NCBI GenBank assembly: GCA_949987565.1
Contig: OX465121.1
Span: forward strand, 1,443,117 to 1,507,116
Source of the DNA: Luidia sarsii
Taxonomy: Eukaryota; Echinodermata; Asteroidea; Paxillosida; Luidiidae
Reading direction: 5' to 3'
Length of the DNA stretch: 64,000 bases
Position 1 is the first letter of the stretch, and each line of letters starts with the position of its first letter. The position numbers and the translations under genes were made by a program. The notes beneath the pieces are model-generated. The model was not told the origin of the DNA, searched no databases, and saw only the letters and a list, made by a program, of their open reading frames with translations. Shown here piece by piece: positions 34,501 to 46,604 of this stretch.

Positions 34501-37500
34501 CCACAAAGTGAATACATTATTTTGTGGTGATTACAAATATCATTGCTTTGAGACTCCAAACTGGTTTCCCCTACAGCTTATCCTAGTGAAAAACTGCACA
34601 AGAACTCCAAGGCACATGTATACAAACAGCTTTAGGACTTTCATTCATGTGAAAGTACATCCAATTTCCAATTTGTCATGTGACTTTTACAACATGGCAT
34701 TTTGAAACCAAATTTCATACTTATACAAATTACAAAATGTGTAAAGTCTCTAAACTATAAAGCCAGGTTTACAAATTAAGGTGTGAAATTTAACAACTGT
34801 ACCTTGATGGGAACATGGATTTCAGGCCACACTATATCTGCAGCTGCCGGTTTGGGTGAATTCCATATAACAAGAACCTAAACAAATGGGATTACCAACA
34901 AGAGTGAGCTACATGTATGCCTTGCTAAGGAATGAAGTTGGTTCTAATTATTTAAAGATTCATCTGAACACATCAAATGACCCTTGACCCTTTATGTTAA
35001 AAAACAGCTCATTGATGGTGCTCATGAGAAATTTGAGGTCAACTTATACCATCTTGTTAGATAAGGCAAGGGCAAAATGTTACATGGTTGAAATGATGCA
35101 TATAAATGTACTGTACATCATGATCGATGATAAAAAATTGTCATGTTTGTACATTTAAGATGAGAGAATAAAGAATGGTAATTATGGCCTTAAATATTTT
35201 AATATGGAGATGTTTAGTGCAGTTTGCATTATGACCTTGGGATATAAGTGAGTACGGTATACATATGCAAGCAATAGCACAGGGGCGTGAGGTTTAGCTT
35301 GTACAAAGCACATATACTGTACATGTACCTATGGGCCCCATATGTTTGAGCCATTATCAAATTAAAGATTCATAAACACCCTGATTACCTGGCACTAAGT
35401 CCTGTAATATGTAATCTACTTTATGGCATATATTCCAATGTGTAATTACATTATATACATGTACTTCAAATATAGCTTCATGTCTACCATCTGGATAGAT
35501 GTAAAGTACATGCAAACGTACCAAATTTATATGCCACTTTCTTGCTAAAAAAAAAGTAGAGGTAGAAGAATCGAAGCATGGAGTCAGAATTACAAGCAGC
35601 TTTGATTAAATTGCTTATTTTCAAGTAATTTGTCCTATTTTCAAAACCACAGTTAACGTTTAACCATTGCTTGAGCAGAAATATTAATCTTTCATAGAAA
35701 CATGTATCTTTTTGTGTCTAGGTGAAAGTAATTCAATGTTTTTATTGCCCTGTTCAACATATAACTAGCTCTGCATGCTCAGTGCTTTGGTTGATTGCAT
35801 GCTGAAAAAGTACAGGCAGCTTAGGTAGGATTCAAACCCGCGACTCCTGCTTTCTAGTGCAGATGTCTTAACCACTTTACCACTGAACTTGTTGAGGTCC
35901 TGTGGTGGAACTGAATCTGAATAGCGGTGGGTACTGTGTTGCATCATAGAAATAAAATCACTTCAATGGTGTTTGCACTTCTTGGTGTATAAATAGCACC
36001 CCTTGCCAAGTGCAAGTACGTGAAGTAGGGCAAGAAAACATGTTAACTTTTCATTTGAAAATCTTCCACATTAAAATTACAAATACATGTATGTTCAGTG
36101 AATATATTTTCCAGGTGAATTTTGAGCTGAAATACAGTAATTTGGATGATAAGGTACATAAGGTGTATGTATTTCCTATGCTTGCATGGTTCAATGGAAT
36201 TATGTTTGTTGCACAATACAAGTGGAAACTAGGGACAGGCATATCGTGGCTGTATTACAACCATGATTAATGAATGTAGGCATGCCCTCACATTTATCTA
36301 TTATGCAACCATGGCTAAGTAATTTAAAAAATACAACCACATATGTACCTTGTTCAAGTAAGGTAATCCCATTAGCCTCTCCAGTGAAGTCATCAAGAGG
36401 ACATCCCTCTCATAGGTCAGGATTATTATAGTGAACTGCTCTCCTGGAACATTTCCACCAAGAGCTTCTTGAAACTCCTTGCCAGTCCCACCACATCCCT
36501 TGCCTATGGGTCGAAAACCTAGACCAGATCCCATGAACTTGGCATCTGATGGAAGTATGGGATCAAATGGTGTATTTGGGAAGAGATTGAAAGGTCCTGG
36601 CGCAGTATTCCAGGAGATATCACGGTCAACTGTACTGTAGGTGAAATTACGCAGGTATTTAGGGGAAGGGAATGGAATCTCTGGAGGTGGAAAGAAATCA
36701 TCTGATTCTGGCATTGTTCCAGGGACTCGTTTCTGTTTGGGTGGTACACCACTGGGAAAGAGGTTGACAGACTGCTCCCCGTGCATGATGCTTGCTGGAA
36801 TGTTTAACCTTGTTCTCAAAGTTGCTAAGATAGTATTTAATACTGTACGTGCAGAGCTCAGATATGTTGTCCAGATGAAATGTCCTTGCTGACGGAGTTT
36901 TACAATGTCATTATCTTGGATAGTCTTCAGATAAAAGTATAATTCGGAAGCCCTTGCTTTGGGTAAGATGATGGTAGCTTTGTTCCACATGATGAACTCA
37001 TTGAAAGGTAGCTGTACATTTGCTCCCAATATAACAGGAATTGCTCCATACTTTAAAGCTTCAAATAGTCTTCTTTGTAGCATCGTTGATGACACTATAT
37101 GGTCATCAGGGCTTATAATCAAAGCATATGTCGACTGCTTTAATATCTCTATTCTAGTTTTAGTTCTGCAAATCCACCACTCAGATGCATCAATGCTTGT
37201 TGTGTCAGCATTAATCGGTAGACAGTTTAATTCAATAAAAAACTTATCTCCTTGTTCAGTCTTGAGTTTGTTGAGTTCCTCTTGGATAAAATCACTGGCT
37301 GACATCACTTGCGTTCTGTTGTAGGCTTTCAAACGTCGACTCATCACAACATCATTAACATCACCATATCCATGACTAAACTGCTTATTGGTATGCGAGG
37401 ACAAAACTCCCTGGAAAGACAGCAAGTAGTTCCTTTTGGCTGGAATCAGAGGTGGTATGTCTTCCCAATCATATGATGCTTCCTTTCCTAAAAGCATTGG

Positions 37501-38463
37501 AGAAACTATATCAAAACCTGGTCTGAATTGTGAAGAATCAAAGTTTGACTGCACCACAATCGCCCGGTCTGTGTTAATACCATTCAGTATGTTTCTCACA
37601 GAAATGTTTCTTGCAAGATTGAGTAAAATGTGATTCCTCCCATCACCTTTCCACAGAGGAAGCTTCTGAAGATTTGTTTCCAACTCAAGGCTACTGGTAC
37701 TCTGCCAGTGGTCTACAGTGTCACCAATAAGCACCAAAAACACACAGGCTATGTTTGGATCAAATGTAATATGAGGATTTGTTGCCATGAAATTTGCCAT
37801 ACTTGTCCTTACAAAAGGATCTAGAGGCTTGTTTGAAAGAATGACATCCTCTGTTGTGTAAATGTACACTGGAAAATGTGAAGTAAGTGAGCATCGTGAG
37901 TAATCAAAGCAGTTATGCTGTCGACACTGTGCACTTGCCCGTGGTGGCTCAACATCACTGCTGTCTTCAAGTCTGGGAAGGATTTGTTTTGGGGCTCCGA
38001 TATGAAGCAGGGAACGCTGTATCGCCTCCTCGTAATTCTTCCGTTTTTGAGATATCTCATAGTTGACCTTATCAAGAATATCCTGTGATTCTTCACTTTC
38101 TTTGTGCTTCTGGGCTACAAGGCTGGTGTAGAAATCAATCTGGTTTTGCATCTCTTTTCGTTTTGCTTCAAGACCAAGAAGTTCTTGCTGTACAGAGTTA
38201 CGAATGTGATACAGTTCTTCCAGGTGTATTTTGAGCTCATGGGGTTTCATTGCATGAATACTGTCCAGGGATATCTGAAGTGGTTCACTTCTGACTGATG
38301 AAGAAGGCAAATCCGCATTGCTGAGGTAATAATGTGTCACAAGAGGAATGAAGACCATAATGATGATGAGTATGATGATCAAACGCATCAAGATACCATT
38401 ATGCTGCACCCATCTCCAGACAATAGGTCTTCCACCATGTCCTTTCCTTAATGGGTACTCCAT
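28582..38463 (-). CDS. EXTL3: Exostosin-like 3 (EXTL3) glycosyltransferase, copy B
   Basis: Minus-strand gene with coding exons 36349-38463, 34803-34877, 33885-34012, 33122-33269, 31616-31744 and 28582-28791, GT-AG borders and consistent phases; 934 aa, close to the roughly 920 aa of vertebrate EXTL3. Start [11 protein letters not shown], then a membrane helix (about residues 26-47) and a stem coiled coil (about 60-160), as in Golgi type II EXTL3. [12 protein letters not shown] (about 180) opens the GT47 domain with [17 protein letters not shown] and [16 protein letters not shown]. The GT64 domain has [19 protein letters not shown], catalytic [29 protein letters not shown] and [11 protein letters not shown]. 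The last exon has [19 protein letters not shown] and [17 protein letters not shown]. The family transfers GlcNAc during heparan sulfate initiation. Intron 5 holds a minisatellite; intron 6 is nearly all transposon. Confidence 0.95.
29548..31444. mobile_element. Nested inverted-repeat element with internal tandem repeats
   Basis: Interrupts the copy 2 TTAA element relative to its uninterrupted relative. Left end aaattgcaataagtcga and right end tcgacttattgcaatttt are inverted repeats of about 17 bp. Contents: a GC-rich lead (29760-30075), the 74/86-bp tandem array (30134-30840), a G/C-skewed stretch (30900-31060), and a tail with a tRNA A-box-like string (tgtccgagtggcagtcgcg, near 31339). No protein domain was found. 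Superfamily unknown. Confidence 0.6.
30134..30840. repeat. Tandem array: seven 74-bp units then 85-87-bp variant units, each with hairpins
   Basis: The string gctcagttgg recurs at 30147, 30221, 30295, 30369, 30443, 30517 and 30591 (spacing 74), then 30678 and 30763 (87 and 85). The 74-bp unit has the palindrome cgtccgcttcggcggacg in some copies and a broken form (cttcgacggtcg) in others. The longer unit replaces it with gctggttccaccagc and gtctgcagtgcagac. The minus-strand frame across it (PTEQL...[10 protein letters not shown]) is a product of the repeat, not evidence of a gene. Confidence 0.9.
31921..33010. repeat. 23-bp minisatellite in EXTL3 intron 5, with higher-order repeat
   Basis: About 47 copies of a 23-bp unit (ATCTGGCACAATCACC plus AGGGACC). 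Variants with cgcaagggaaaatc lie near 32317, 32593, 32662, 32846 and 32915; the last pair is offset from the previous pair by exactly 253 bp (11 units), showing a recent block duplication. Because 23 is not a multiple of 3 and the unit lacks stops, plus-strand frames stay open over hundreds of codons; this is not a protein. It lies between exons 5 and 6 of copy B. Confidence 0.95.
35816..35890 (-). mobile_element. tRNA-derived SINE head in EXTL3 intron 2
   Basis: Minus strand reads gtggtaaagtggttaagaca (A box), then CACTAGAAAGCAGGAGTCGC, then the B box gggtttgaatcc and agctgcctg. This is the same head as the SINE at 6640-6840, with a better A box. It resembles a serine tRNA without the long variable arm. 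No canonical tail follows here. Confidence 0.6.
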
Positions 38464-39672
38464 CACTGATGAAACATAACTGATGTACACAAAGGTTTAC
38501 GTAATTCTAACACATTAATAAAGTACCTATGTGTATGCAGTTCACGATTGATGTTTTGAACTAATGACCAAGGTAGCCCACAATGAGATATTGGTATGTT
38601 AATGTTGGCATAATCACATTGTCAGTCATAATAAATCCAAGTTTCTCCATGGCTGAGATTCAAGAGCACACTGCTGTTATCTTCTATACTGCCAGCAATC
38701 CTCATGTGTACCACTGTGGTTGTAGATCGTTGTAGAAGTTGTTTCGTGCACATGCATCTCCGCACTCCGTAAGATGATATGCATCTTATTCCAGTGCTTG
38801 GCAAATGGATCGTCAGGTGAGGGCCTACTAGTACTTCTCTTGAAAATTTATTTTCCAAGTCCATCTGCATAGATGGTCACATTATTCTCGGGTATGCTTG
38901 TGGTGAGTGTGCAATTCGTTAACATCAAAGTGGCTGTATGATGTCATGATTTGGGTTGTTCAAATCATGGAGGACTATGTTGTGGTTTGCAACCTATGCC
39001 AGTGATATACAGCTTGCCATCCATAAGCAGTAGACACATGCTGCTGGTTCCCAGGTTATATGTACATGTAGTTCACAGAGGCTCATTCCTTATTTCTTCA
39101 CAGATGCACCGTGGTAAGCCATCAGTCAAGATACAGTCAGGAAGCCATCCATAGTTCATGTACCGGTAGCTGCTCTGTCAACACAGGAGGTATAGGCAGC
39201 CTCTGGAAGGAGATGAACAAATGATTCAAATAAGGAAACTTATAAAAAAGGAAGTACTGGACATGAAACTCATTCGCGTATGCAGAATGACAAGGAAAAC
39301 AAGAACTTAGATACGTGTCTGTTTGCAAGGGCACAGGGTATACATACATGTACATGAGTCAGTAAGAACATGAGACCATTACATGGCACAAGAGGAAGAA
39401 ATGTCGAGGAAAAAATCAGCAGTCAGATTTGTCCACTTCACAGTGCAACAGAAAAGAAAAAAAATGGGCAGAAAGGGGAAGAGGTTGCACACCGGTATAT
39501 ACATGTATGATACAAATGACAGAAAATGAAGTCTGAGGGAAGCTAGTAGATCTATACACTTCTAATCACCCTTGCTTACTTTCCCTCTATACTAACCATA
39601 TGTCATCATTTGCATCAAGTACTGTAAATTTTAGCTTCAGATAAAGATACATGTACATGTACATATAATGTA
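38464..39672. promoter_or_regulatory. 5' flank of EXTL3 copy B; 5' exon or promoter expected, not resolved
   Basis: Upstream of the copy B start. An acceptor-like string (ttgtgtacatcag, minus strand) ends about 15 nt before the ATG and could join a non-coding first exon further out. No core promoter motif is clear. Confidence 0.3.
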
Positions 39673-40896
39673 CTAAGCACCGTTGATACATATACACATA
39701 TTATCAATTTATTGATATCACGTCGATATTGATATTGCCAATATGCATTTGTTTTAAAACGATATATCAAATGTTTCGATATATCAAAATTTTCGATATC
39801 CAGGAATGATATCGATAATAACATTGGGAAAAACATCGGTAATAAAAACCTTTACTTGAGGTTTTCTGGGTTTCTTTGACGACCACAAGTCCTAAGCAGC
39901 ATTGTTTTAACATTTTGGAGTCGTTACATTCCGTGGTATGTGTTCTGGGACCATTCACTTGCGATACCTACGGTGAGATTGCTGTATTACAACGCGTGCA
40001 TCTTGTAGACTGGTTCCCTCCCACACGACCGCAATCTATACTGCATGTGTGAAAAGGGAACCAACCACCCTGAAATTCACCTCGTGGTCTGCACTCGCAC
40101 TGCTCCGTATGCAAGCACAGTACATGAGCTTCAGCCTTCCGTATTGCACCATCTGCACTACGGACAGTGCGTGACGTTCACCTTAGTGCGTTGGTTTCGT
40201 GATTAGTTTCGTGACGGGAAAAACCCTGCACTTGTACCGGTATTAAAAAAAAAAAAAATAGTCAGAGTTTGAACGTTGTCCAGTGGTTCTATCTCCAATA
40301 TATATTTTTTTTTTCTCAAAAAGAAAAACTAATTTTTCATGGGTCGTCCATTCCAAATGCAGTCCGTAAAAATGCCTCTGAAAGGGTCACATTCGAGGCA
40401 TGCGAAGTCCGGTTAGGTCACATTTCAGGGATGCGTATTCAGCCCGCAAATATCAATTTTTGAATCGGGATCCATCCACTTTACAAAAACAAAATGCCAC
40501 GTGTGGACGTGTGGAAACAAAATACATTCTTAAAAATAATTCTTGAATTTGGATGACGCGATCCACTTTCCAATAATTTTCCTAGCGGGAAGGTCAGGTA
40601 CGCACCATATTGATAACCATGGCAAGAAAAGTAACCCTATTCGATGAGGTCAAGAATCAAACACAAAGGTTCACGACTTGATACGTCCCTTGCAAGATCG
40701 GAACCATGCATTGGATATTATCTAATTAATGCAGTCTGTGACCCCCCAAAAAAGTTTCGGATGTTCTTGGCGGATTTTTGACTTTTGTTCCTTGCTATGA
40801 GATTACTTAGTTACAAAAAAATATGCAATAAAAATCGATATATCGATATTTGAGGGCATAAATATCGATATTTAAAAAACCCAATATCGACGGTGC
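39673..40896. mobile_element. Inverted-repeat element (TAAGCACCG ends) rich in CGATAT
   Basis: Left end taagcaccgttgata and right end (reverse complement) taagcaccgtcgatat. Both subterminal zones are full of overlapping cgatatatcg and gatatcg strings, giving strong self-complementarity. The middle (39850-40800) has no coding frame. The right end abuts directly on the TTAA site of the next element, with gcTTAAcc at the junction. Confidence 0.6.
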
Positions 40897-40900
40897 TTAA

Positions 40901-41602
40901 CCACTTCGCGTCGGTTTTTTTTTTTAGCGCTGATGACCGCCATACGGGGGTTTTTGAACAATGCATCATTTTAAAATCTTGCTAAAACAAACGGAACAAT
41001 ATATTTCTGTGAAATAAATCGATAAGGGTATACTATGGGTACAAGAGAGTAAAACCTGGCACAATTCGGACGTCGTTGTGGCTTTTGTCAAGAGATTATC
41101 CGTTCGAAAAAGGGCCCTTTGTGCGTCGTCAATGGACCGTAACGGACGAGTGTGTGTCAGTGTGCATGCGTGTACGCTGCTGACAATCCCTGACCGCAGA
41201 CTCCAGCCTCCACTCCAGGCAGTCAAATCTTCGAGTTGGTCGGCCACAAACGAGCGTACAGATTACGGTAAAGAATGTGGGGGGAATTCCAATGCCAGAC
41301 CGATGACCGTTGGGCTGTGTGGCATGCAAAGACAATGTCCCCCGCATGCTTTCAGCTGCAGCGCAGTATCCCTCGATCCTCCACAGTAAAAGTCCCACAA
41401 TTGCACAATTACTGCTGCTAATCTTGCAATTCATGTGGCAACTTGCGTCAAAAAGGGTCTTTGTACTGATTCGTATTGCTTTGTTCTAAGCTGAAAGGGT
41501 CTTTGTTTAGAATGTGGACAATAGTGGTGCCCGGATTCGGAGGGCTCCGTTGCAAAGGCAATCTAATTTACCTCCGGATTCGGAGGTCCCGGCGCGAAGT
41601 GG
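40901..41602. mobile_element. TTAA-flanked DNA element (CCACTT family), copy 1, uninterrupted
   Basis: A 702-bp element with ends ccacttcgcgtcgg and (reverse complement) ccacttcgcgccggg, flanked by TTAA at 40897-40900 and 41603-41606. It is the uninterrupted relative, in opposite orientation, of the element in EXTL3 intron 6. TTAA duplication plus these ends suggests piggyBac-like mobilisation in trans. Confidence 0.82.
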
Positions 41603-41906
41603 TTAACAATACATGTACATCCATAACCAGCTAGATATACCCCAGTGCTCTAGAGTCAAAGACCCCCTCTGGATACTCCAACTCACATCTAATAATTTAT
41701 AGCATGCTCAAGTGCAACTCAAAACAATTTAAAGGTACATGTATACATACATGTATGTATCTGACATAAGTACATGTACAGTACAATGAGTACCGGTATG
41801 TATGTATGTCACTTTGTTAAGATGGAAATTCTACATGCTCAACTCAGAACCAATGGAAAGAAATAACCACAGGTCTGCAACACTCTGAATAATGGATGCT
41901 GTTAGT

Positions 41907-42957
41907 GTATCGCGGGAACCCCAGTTTTCGACGGTACGATTTTTCGACGCTTGGCCTTCTAACTCACGTCACACGATGAAAACAACTCCGTATAACGATC
42001 TCAGACTTAGTATCTTCCAGTTGGTTTCCTGCTCTTTGTCCGTCACCGAAAATTTGGAAAGTTAAGGCTCTTTCAGTAGGCCAAACTCGTGTGATTCAAA
42101 AAGTTGCTCTTTTGGGGTCTATTTTCCTAGGTACAAAATTGGCAGTTGCTTCGAAGCTCCAGTTTTCTTTATTGTTGGTCCTAAAAAAAATCTGAGTGTA
42201 CCATAAGGCATAACAAACCCCAACATACAGTAAGTAGAAAACAAATGTCATGCCACCTGAGGCAACCCGTTCTGGGTAAAAACTATGGAGGCTCCTAAAG
42301 GGCGTCTCGCTTATATAATTTAAAAAAAAATGTTTTTTATTATTATTTAAAGACATAAAGTAACATGGCCCAAAAGGCTTTTATAAAAAAGGAAAAAAAA
42401 AAAGGGCAGCTAGAGAAAGTACCAAGGAGGAAATGTGTCTCTTGAGTGACATTGGGAAAGGTGACAGGTCATAACTGAAGAAGTGGCAGTGAGAAAGAGG
42501 ATTGTGGAGTTTTTTTAAACATCACAGAAGAAGACATCAACCAGACCAATAAATTTTAAGCATAAATTATGAATGATTTGAGGAAAGTGTTTGAAGCAGT
42601 GTAAAAAAAAAAACCAAAGATGAAAACAAACAAAAATACAGGGAAGAATTTTACAGTGCCACACAGCATTTTGAGTTATTTTAAGAATTTATTTTGCATT
42701 TGGCTGCACTGGGACACCTTACTAAACACCACCATCGAAGATAGGTGACGATGCTTACTGCGCGGTGCGCCGTGGACATCAACAAAACTGGGTAATCTTA
42801 CGGAAGTGACAGGCTTGATCAACATTCTCTATGATTATTCTAATAGTCTGTGGTGTGGAAAAAGTGACCGAGACCTCTTTTAGTGTGATACTTTCGTTCA
42901 CATTGGTCAGCTTGAAGAAAAGTCCTTATATCGTCAAAAAACCGGTAACTGGAGGAT
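41907..42957. mobile_element. Inverted-repeat element, GTTTTCGACG family, copy 1
   Basis: Left end gtatcgcgggaaccccagtt then ttcgacggtacgatttttcg; right end (reverse complement) gtatcctccagttaccggtt then ttttgacg. Its whole length aligns with 55757-56887 (shared ttctaactcac, cgtataacgatctcagact, tcttccagttggtttcctgc, gggtctattttcctag, ggctgcactgggacacctta). No coding frame. Confidence 0.65.
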
Positions 42958-44330
42958 ACATGTACATGTACATGTGCAATGTACATGTATAGTACATGTA
43001 TTGCACATGAAGCTTGCAATGTCCAATAATCAAATAGGCCTACATGTACTACAGTATGTACATTGGCAATATCAAACACTATCAAGAAATGTCTCCCTTG
43101 TCATTGGCACAATATCTAAACACAAACCACTCAATTTTCAATTTCCAATATGACTCTGTCTGTCTTAAGAAACCTATTTATGACTTAATTGTCTGTTTGT
43201 AATTCATAAAAATGTCCCTTTCTTGCCCAAGGTGAATGTACAAATGTGAATAATTACATGAACAGTACATAAATGTACAACACATGTACATACAATACAT
43301 GTACATACATGCATGTGTATACTTTGACTACTACACTGTAGGGCCTCAACCACAAAGGAGTACCAATACATTGTATGTCTGTCAGCATACTGTGCCACAT
43401 GTGTCTGAGTTGGCTCACCTGTCGTGGTCAGTATATGAACATGGTATTGGTATTGTATACCCAAATCAAGTATTGCCCATACACATACATGTACATTGGA
43501 CATGTGACATTATGATCATAATTATACATGTACAATTGTAAATTGTACATGTATAAATAGGTACGGTACATGTACATGTACTGTACAGTATACAATAGGC
43601 CCAGTACTAGCTTTAAAAAATAAATTTCGTAAACATGGCATGGAATTCAAATCCAAAGTACACTGTCAACTTGTACATGTACAGAGTACAGACATCCATC
43701 ATTTGATAAGGTCAGATGTTAGACAAGTACACTTTACATACTGGTACATCATGTACACTTTGATTTGACTCTCTTGCACAATCTTGAGGTTGGCCAACCC
43801 TAACTTAGATCATTCTTAGCTGATTCACATTTGCATGTCTGGTTGAAAACGACACTGTTTACAATGTGAGTATGACTGAAGAAATGTACATGTACATGTA
43901 CATGTATGTCATGTGTACGGGCGGTACATGAACATGTACGTGTACAATGTATGTGTGCATTCGCTAAATTCAATATGAAATATATTTAGCCCTTTGTACC
44001 AAAAGAACAATGCTACTGATACATGTACATGTGATTTTATACAAAAGAAGACTGACATGTCTTGTACCAGTACATGTACCGTACATGTACATGTACATGT
44101 TCATGTACATGTACATGTATACATGTACGGTACTGTACATGTTATTTACTATTAGGCATGTAATTACAATGTATTTGGACCTAAATGTATACATGTACAG
44201 TACAGTGTATGTACTGTACACAATACCACACATGCCCACAAACACGTATACAGTACACATACATGTGCAGTGGGAAGGCCTTTTCCTCCATGTTCATACA
44301 CACATGTACACGTACATGTATGTGTACATG
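42958..44330. repeat. TACATGTA-rich tract
   Basis: Dense short runs of TACATG and GTACATGTAC, mixed with CAGTAC and CGGTAC, without a fixed long period. Best stretches: 42958-42990, 43560-43590, 43886-43910, 44070-44130. Frames in it are artefacts. No gene seen. Confidence 0.8.
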
Positions 44331-44337
44331 TGTATGC

Positions 44338-44640
44338 CACAGAGATTATAAATAAGACTAGAGGTGACGCTCCCATTCTTTTACGTTACTCGTTTTGATC
44401 GGCGTGTGAACACAGCGGCGCTGTTCGATTTATTCGACAAGCGACTACACGCATGCGTACTTAATACTTATATAAAGCGCTCACGCTCTCCGCAGTCCAT
44501 GCCAGTTCATACGTGCAGGATCATTGTTGGCGTCTCATAGTACGTGCGCGTATGCGTCTGCGAAGTTCTAAACATGCTCGAGCGCTCCTTTCAGCGTATC
44601 AAGCTTTTTGTCCCCTCTAGTCTTATTTAAAATCTCTATG
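44338..44640. mobile_element. hAT-like MITE with perfect 8-bp target duplication
   Basis: A 303-bp element with terminal inverted repeats CACAGAGATTATAAATAAG / CATAGAGATTTTAAATAAG (right end read in complement), both continuing GACTAGAGG. It is flanked by GTGTATGC on the left (44330-44337) and GTGTATGC on the right (44641-44648). A CA..G start and an 8-bp duplication are typical of hAT elements. It inserted into a TACATGTA tract. No coding content. Confidence 0.88.
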
Positions 44641-44648
44641 GTGTATGC

Positions 44649-45969
44649 ATGTACATGTATGTACAATGTACATGTACCGTAAATTGTACAGTACATGTAC
44701 ATGTTGTGATGTTGGTACATGTACATGTACGTAACAGTGTACAGTATATACATGTACTGTACATCACACGTACTGTACTGTACAGCTACCGGTACTGTAC
44801 TGTACAGGTACCGGTACGTGTACACTCTTTTTAGTAATTTTCTTTAATTACATAGGAAGCACAATAGCACATACCGGTACATGTACATGTACACTGCATA
44901 TGGTTGATGTGTCACACATGTACAGTCCATATAATGCATGTATACATCTACACAGTACAGTGTACTGTACCTGTACCTGAACTCAAGTACATGTACATTA
45001 CATTGTGTACATTAGCAAATGCAAGCACACTGCGCTTCCTGTGGACAGGAAATCAAGAGAGATCACAATGGCCACTTCCTTCCACTGTTCCAATAAAAAC
45101 TAAGGAGCCCTCCAAGGCTCCAATATGAATTAAGTGAACAGAATGTAGTTTGTTCCTGTGCAGGCTCATTTACAAATACATGTATATAAGTAGAACAAAG
45201 GTATCCAGTCAAGTAGCAGAGACAAGGCCAATTGGTACTTGAAAAAACAGCAACTTGCATACGCATGTACAATACAGTGTGCACATGATTTTATTATAGA
45301 GTATACATGTACTGGTATTGGTAACAGTTTGCTTAGAGCATGGTACTAGAGCATGTCCTGTGCTATGATGTGCATGTCCAATGTGTACGTAACATGTACG
45401 GTACACTGTACAGTATGCATTCTGAATGCAAGTTGCAATCAATTAGTGACACAACCACTACATGTGTACATGTATACCAGATGTGTGTTCTGTACACATT
45501 GCACACTAGGCAAGCCCATTTGTCCCATTGACAGTCATCTAATTAATTCAAGCCATATGTTGGTTTAAAATTGGCTCTATTCTTTCATTGTGTTCAGCAA
45601 TCACAATGCGGCATTCATTTCAAACTGGTTATTAAAATATATGTTGTCGAGACTGTCAGGTGCAATACTTGCGCCTCCTATTTTGTACATGTACCTCCAT
45701 GCTTGCACATACAATGTACATGTACATGTACAATGTACATGTACAGTACTGGGGTACATGTATGTGTATGCTTACTGCTCTTGTAAACTAAGTACCGGTA
45801 TGTAGGCCTACAGTCATGGAGGAGGTACAGTATGCAGTACATGTACATGTACTGTTACTGCTGTACATGTGCAGTACAGTACTGTACACATGAGTCCATA
45901 CACTGTGCCTACATGTACATGTACAAGTACTGTATGTGTACATGTGTATGGAGTTACACGTACAGTATA
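44649..45969. repeat. TACATGTA-rich tract, continued
   Basis: Simple-repeat-rich sequence as at 43-44.3 kb, with CCGGTAC variants (44790-44820) and a more unique stretch at 45010-45330 that carries no recognisable exon. Confidence 0.7.
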
Positions 45970-46493
45970 AGCCCTGTCCGCATTGGACTTATTTTGGTAA
46001 CTCTTACGGAGACTCTTGTCAGTTTTACCAAATTAAGTCCAATATGGACGGCCGGAAGACTTCCCAAATTGTCAAGTGTCGGATGTCGATTGTAAGTTTT
46101 ACCCTCTGCAGCGGTAAGTCTTACAGGGCCAACTGGGTTGCTGAAGAGTTACATTGTTAGTTTTACGTCGCTGAAAAGTCCAGTGCGGACTGGTATTGTC
46201 AAGTAAAACTTACAATGTAGTTACGTGACATCCGCCGTGTCAGATCCCAGTGACCTATGGTACTATTCGCGTGCGCGAGTCGCAGCACACTCACGGCTAG
46301 ATGTCATTAACATCCGTTGTCGGGTTAAAAGGTCAACAATAGGACGCCCTCATGAGACTACCAGTGCAGAGTTTATGACTTACCGTCAGCCAAAATAAAT
46401 CCAGCGCGGATGCCCGTAAGAGTTACCGCAATGGAATGTTAACAGTGTCTCGTGGAAACTTCTTACAAAATTAAGTGCAATGCGAACACGGCT
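45970..46493. mobile_element. MITE, AGCC...TGGACTTATTTT family, copy 2
   Basis: A 524-bp element. The left end (agccctgtccgcattggact, then tattttg) and the right end in complement (agccgtgttcgcattgcact, then taattttg) are inverted repeats. Inner segments match the copy at 19607-19902 (gcggatgcc, taccg/attggaatgtta, gtctcg). The internal pair gtccaatatggac / gtccagtgcggac gives extra folding. No coding frame. Confidence 0.65.
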
Positions 46494-46604
46494 ATAGAGA
46501 ATACATCTACCGGTATATAAAAAAAACATGAAATGAAATATATACATATGATTCAAGTAGTCTTTCAAATCACAGTGAGTCACTACAATGTAATACAAGA
46601 AAAA

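Noticed and set aside
36301..36348. C-terminal extension of the EXTL3 giant exon to a stop codon
   Set aside because: It is read-through into intron 2; a consensus donor follows LNK and the next exon continues with VLVIWNSP.
43284..45830. Many overlapping frames rich in Cys, Thr, Met, Tyr, His and Val
   Set aside because: Translation of TACATG/GTACATGTAC repeats; no start context, splicing or domain support.
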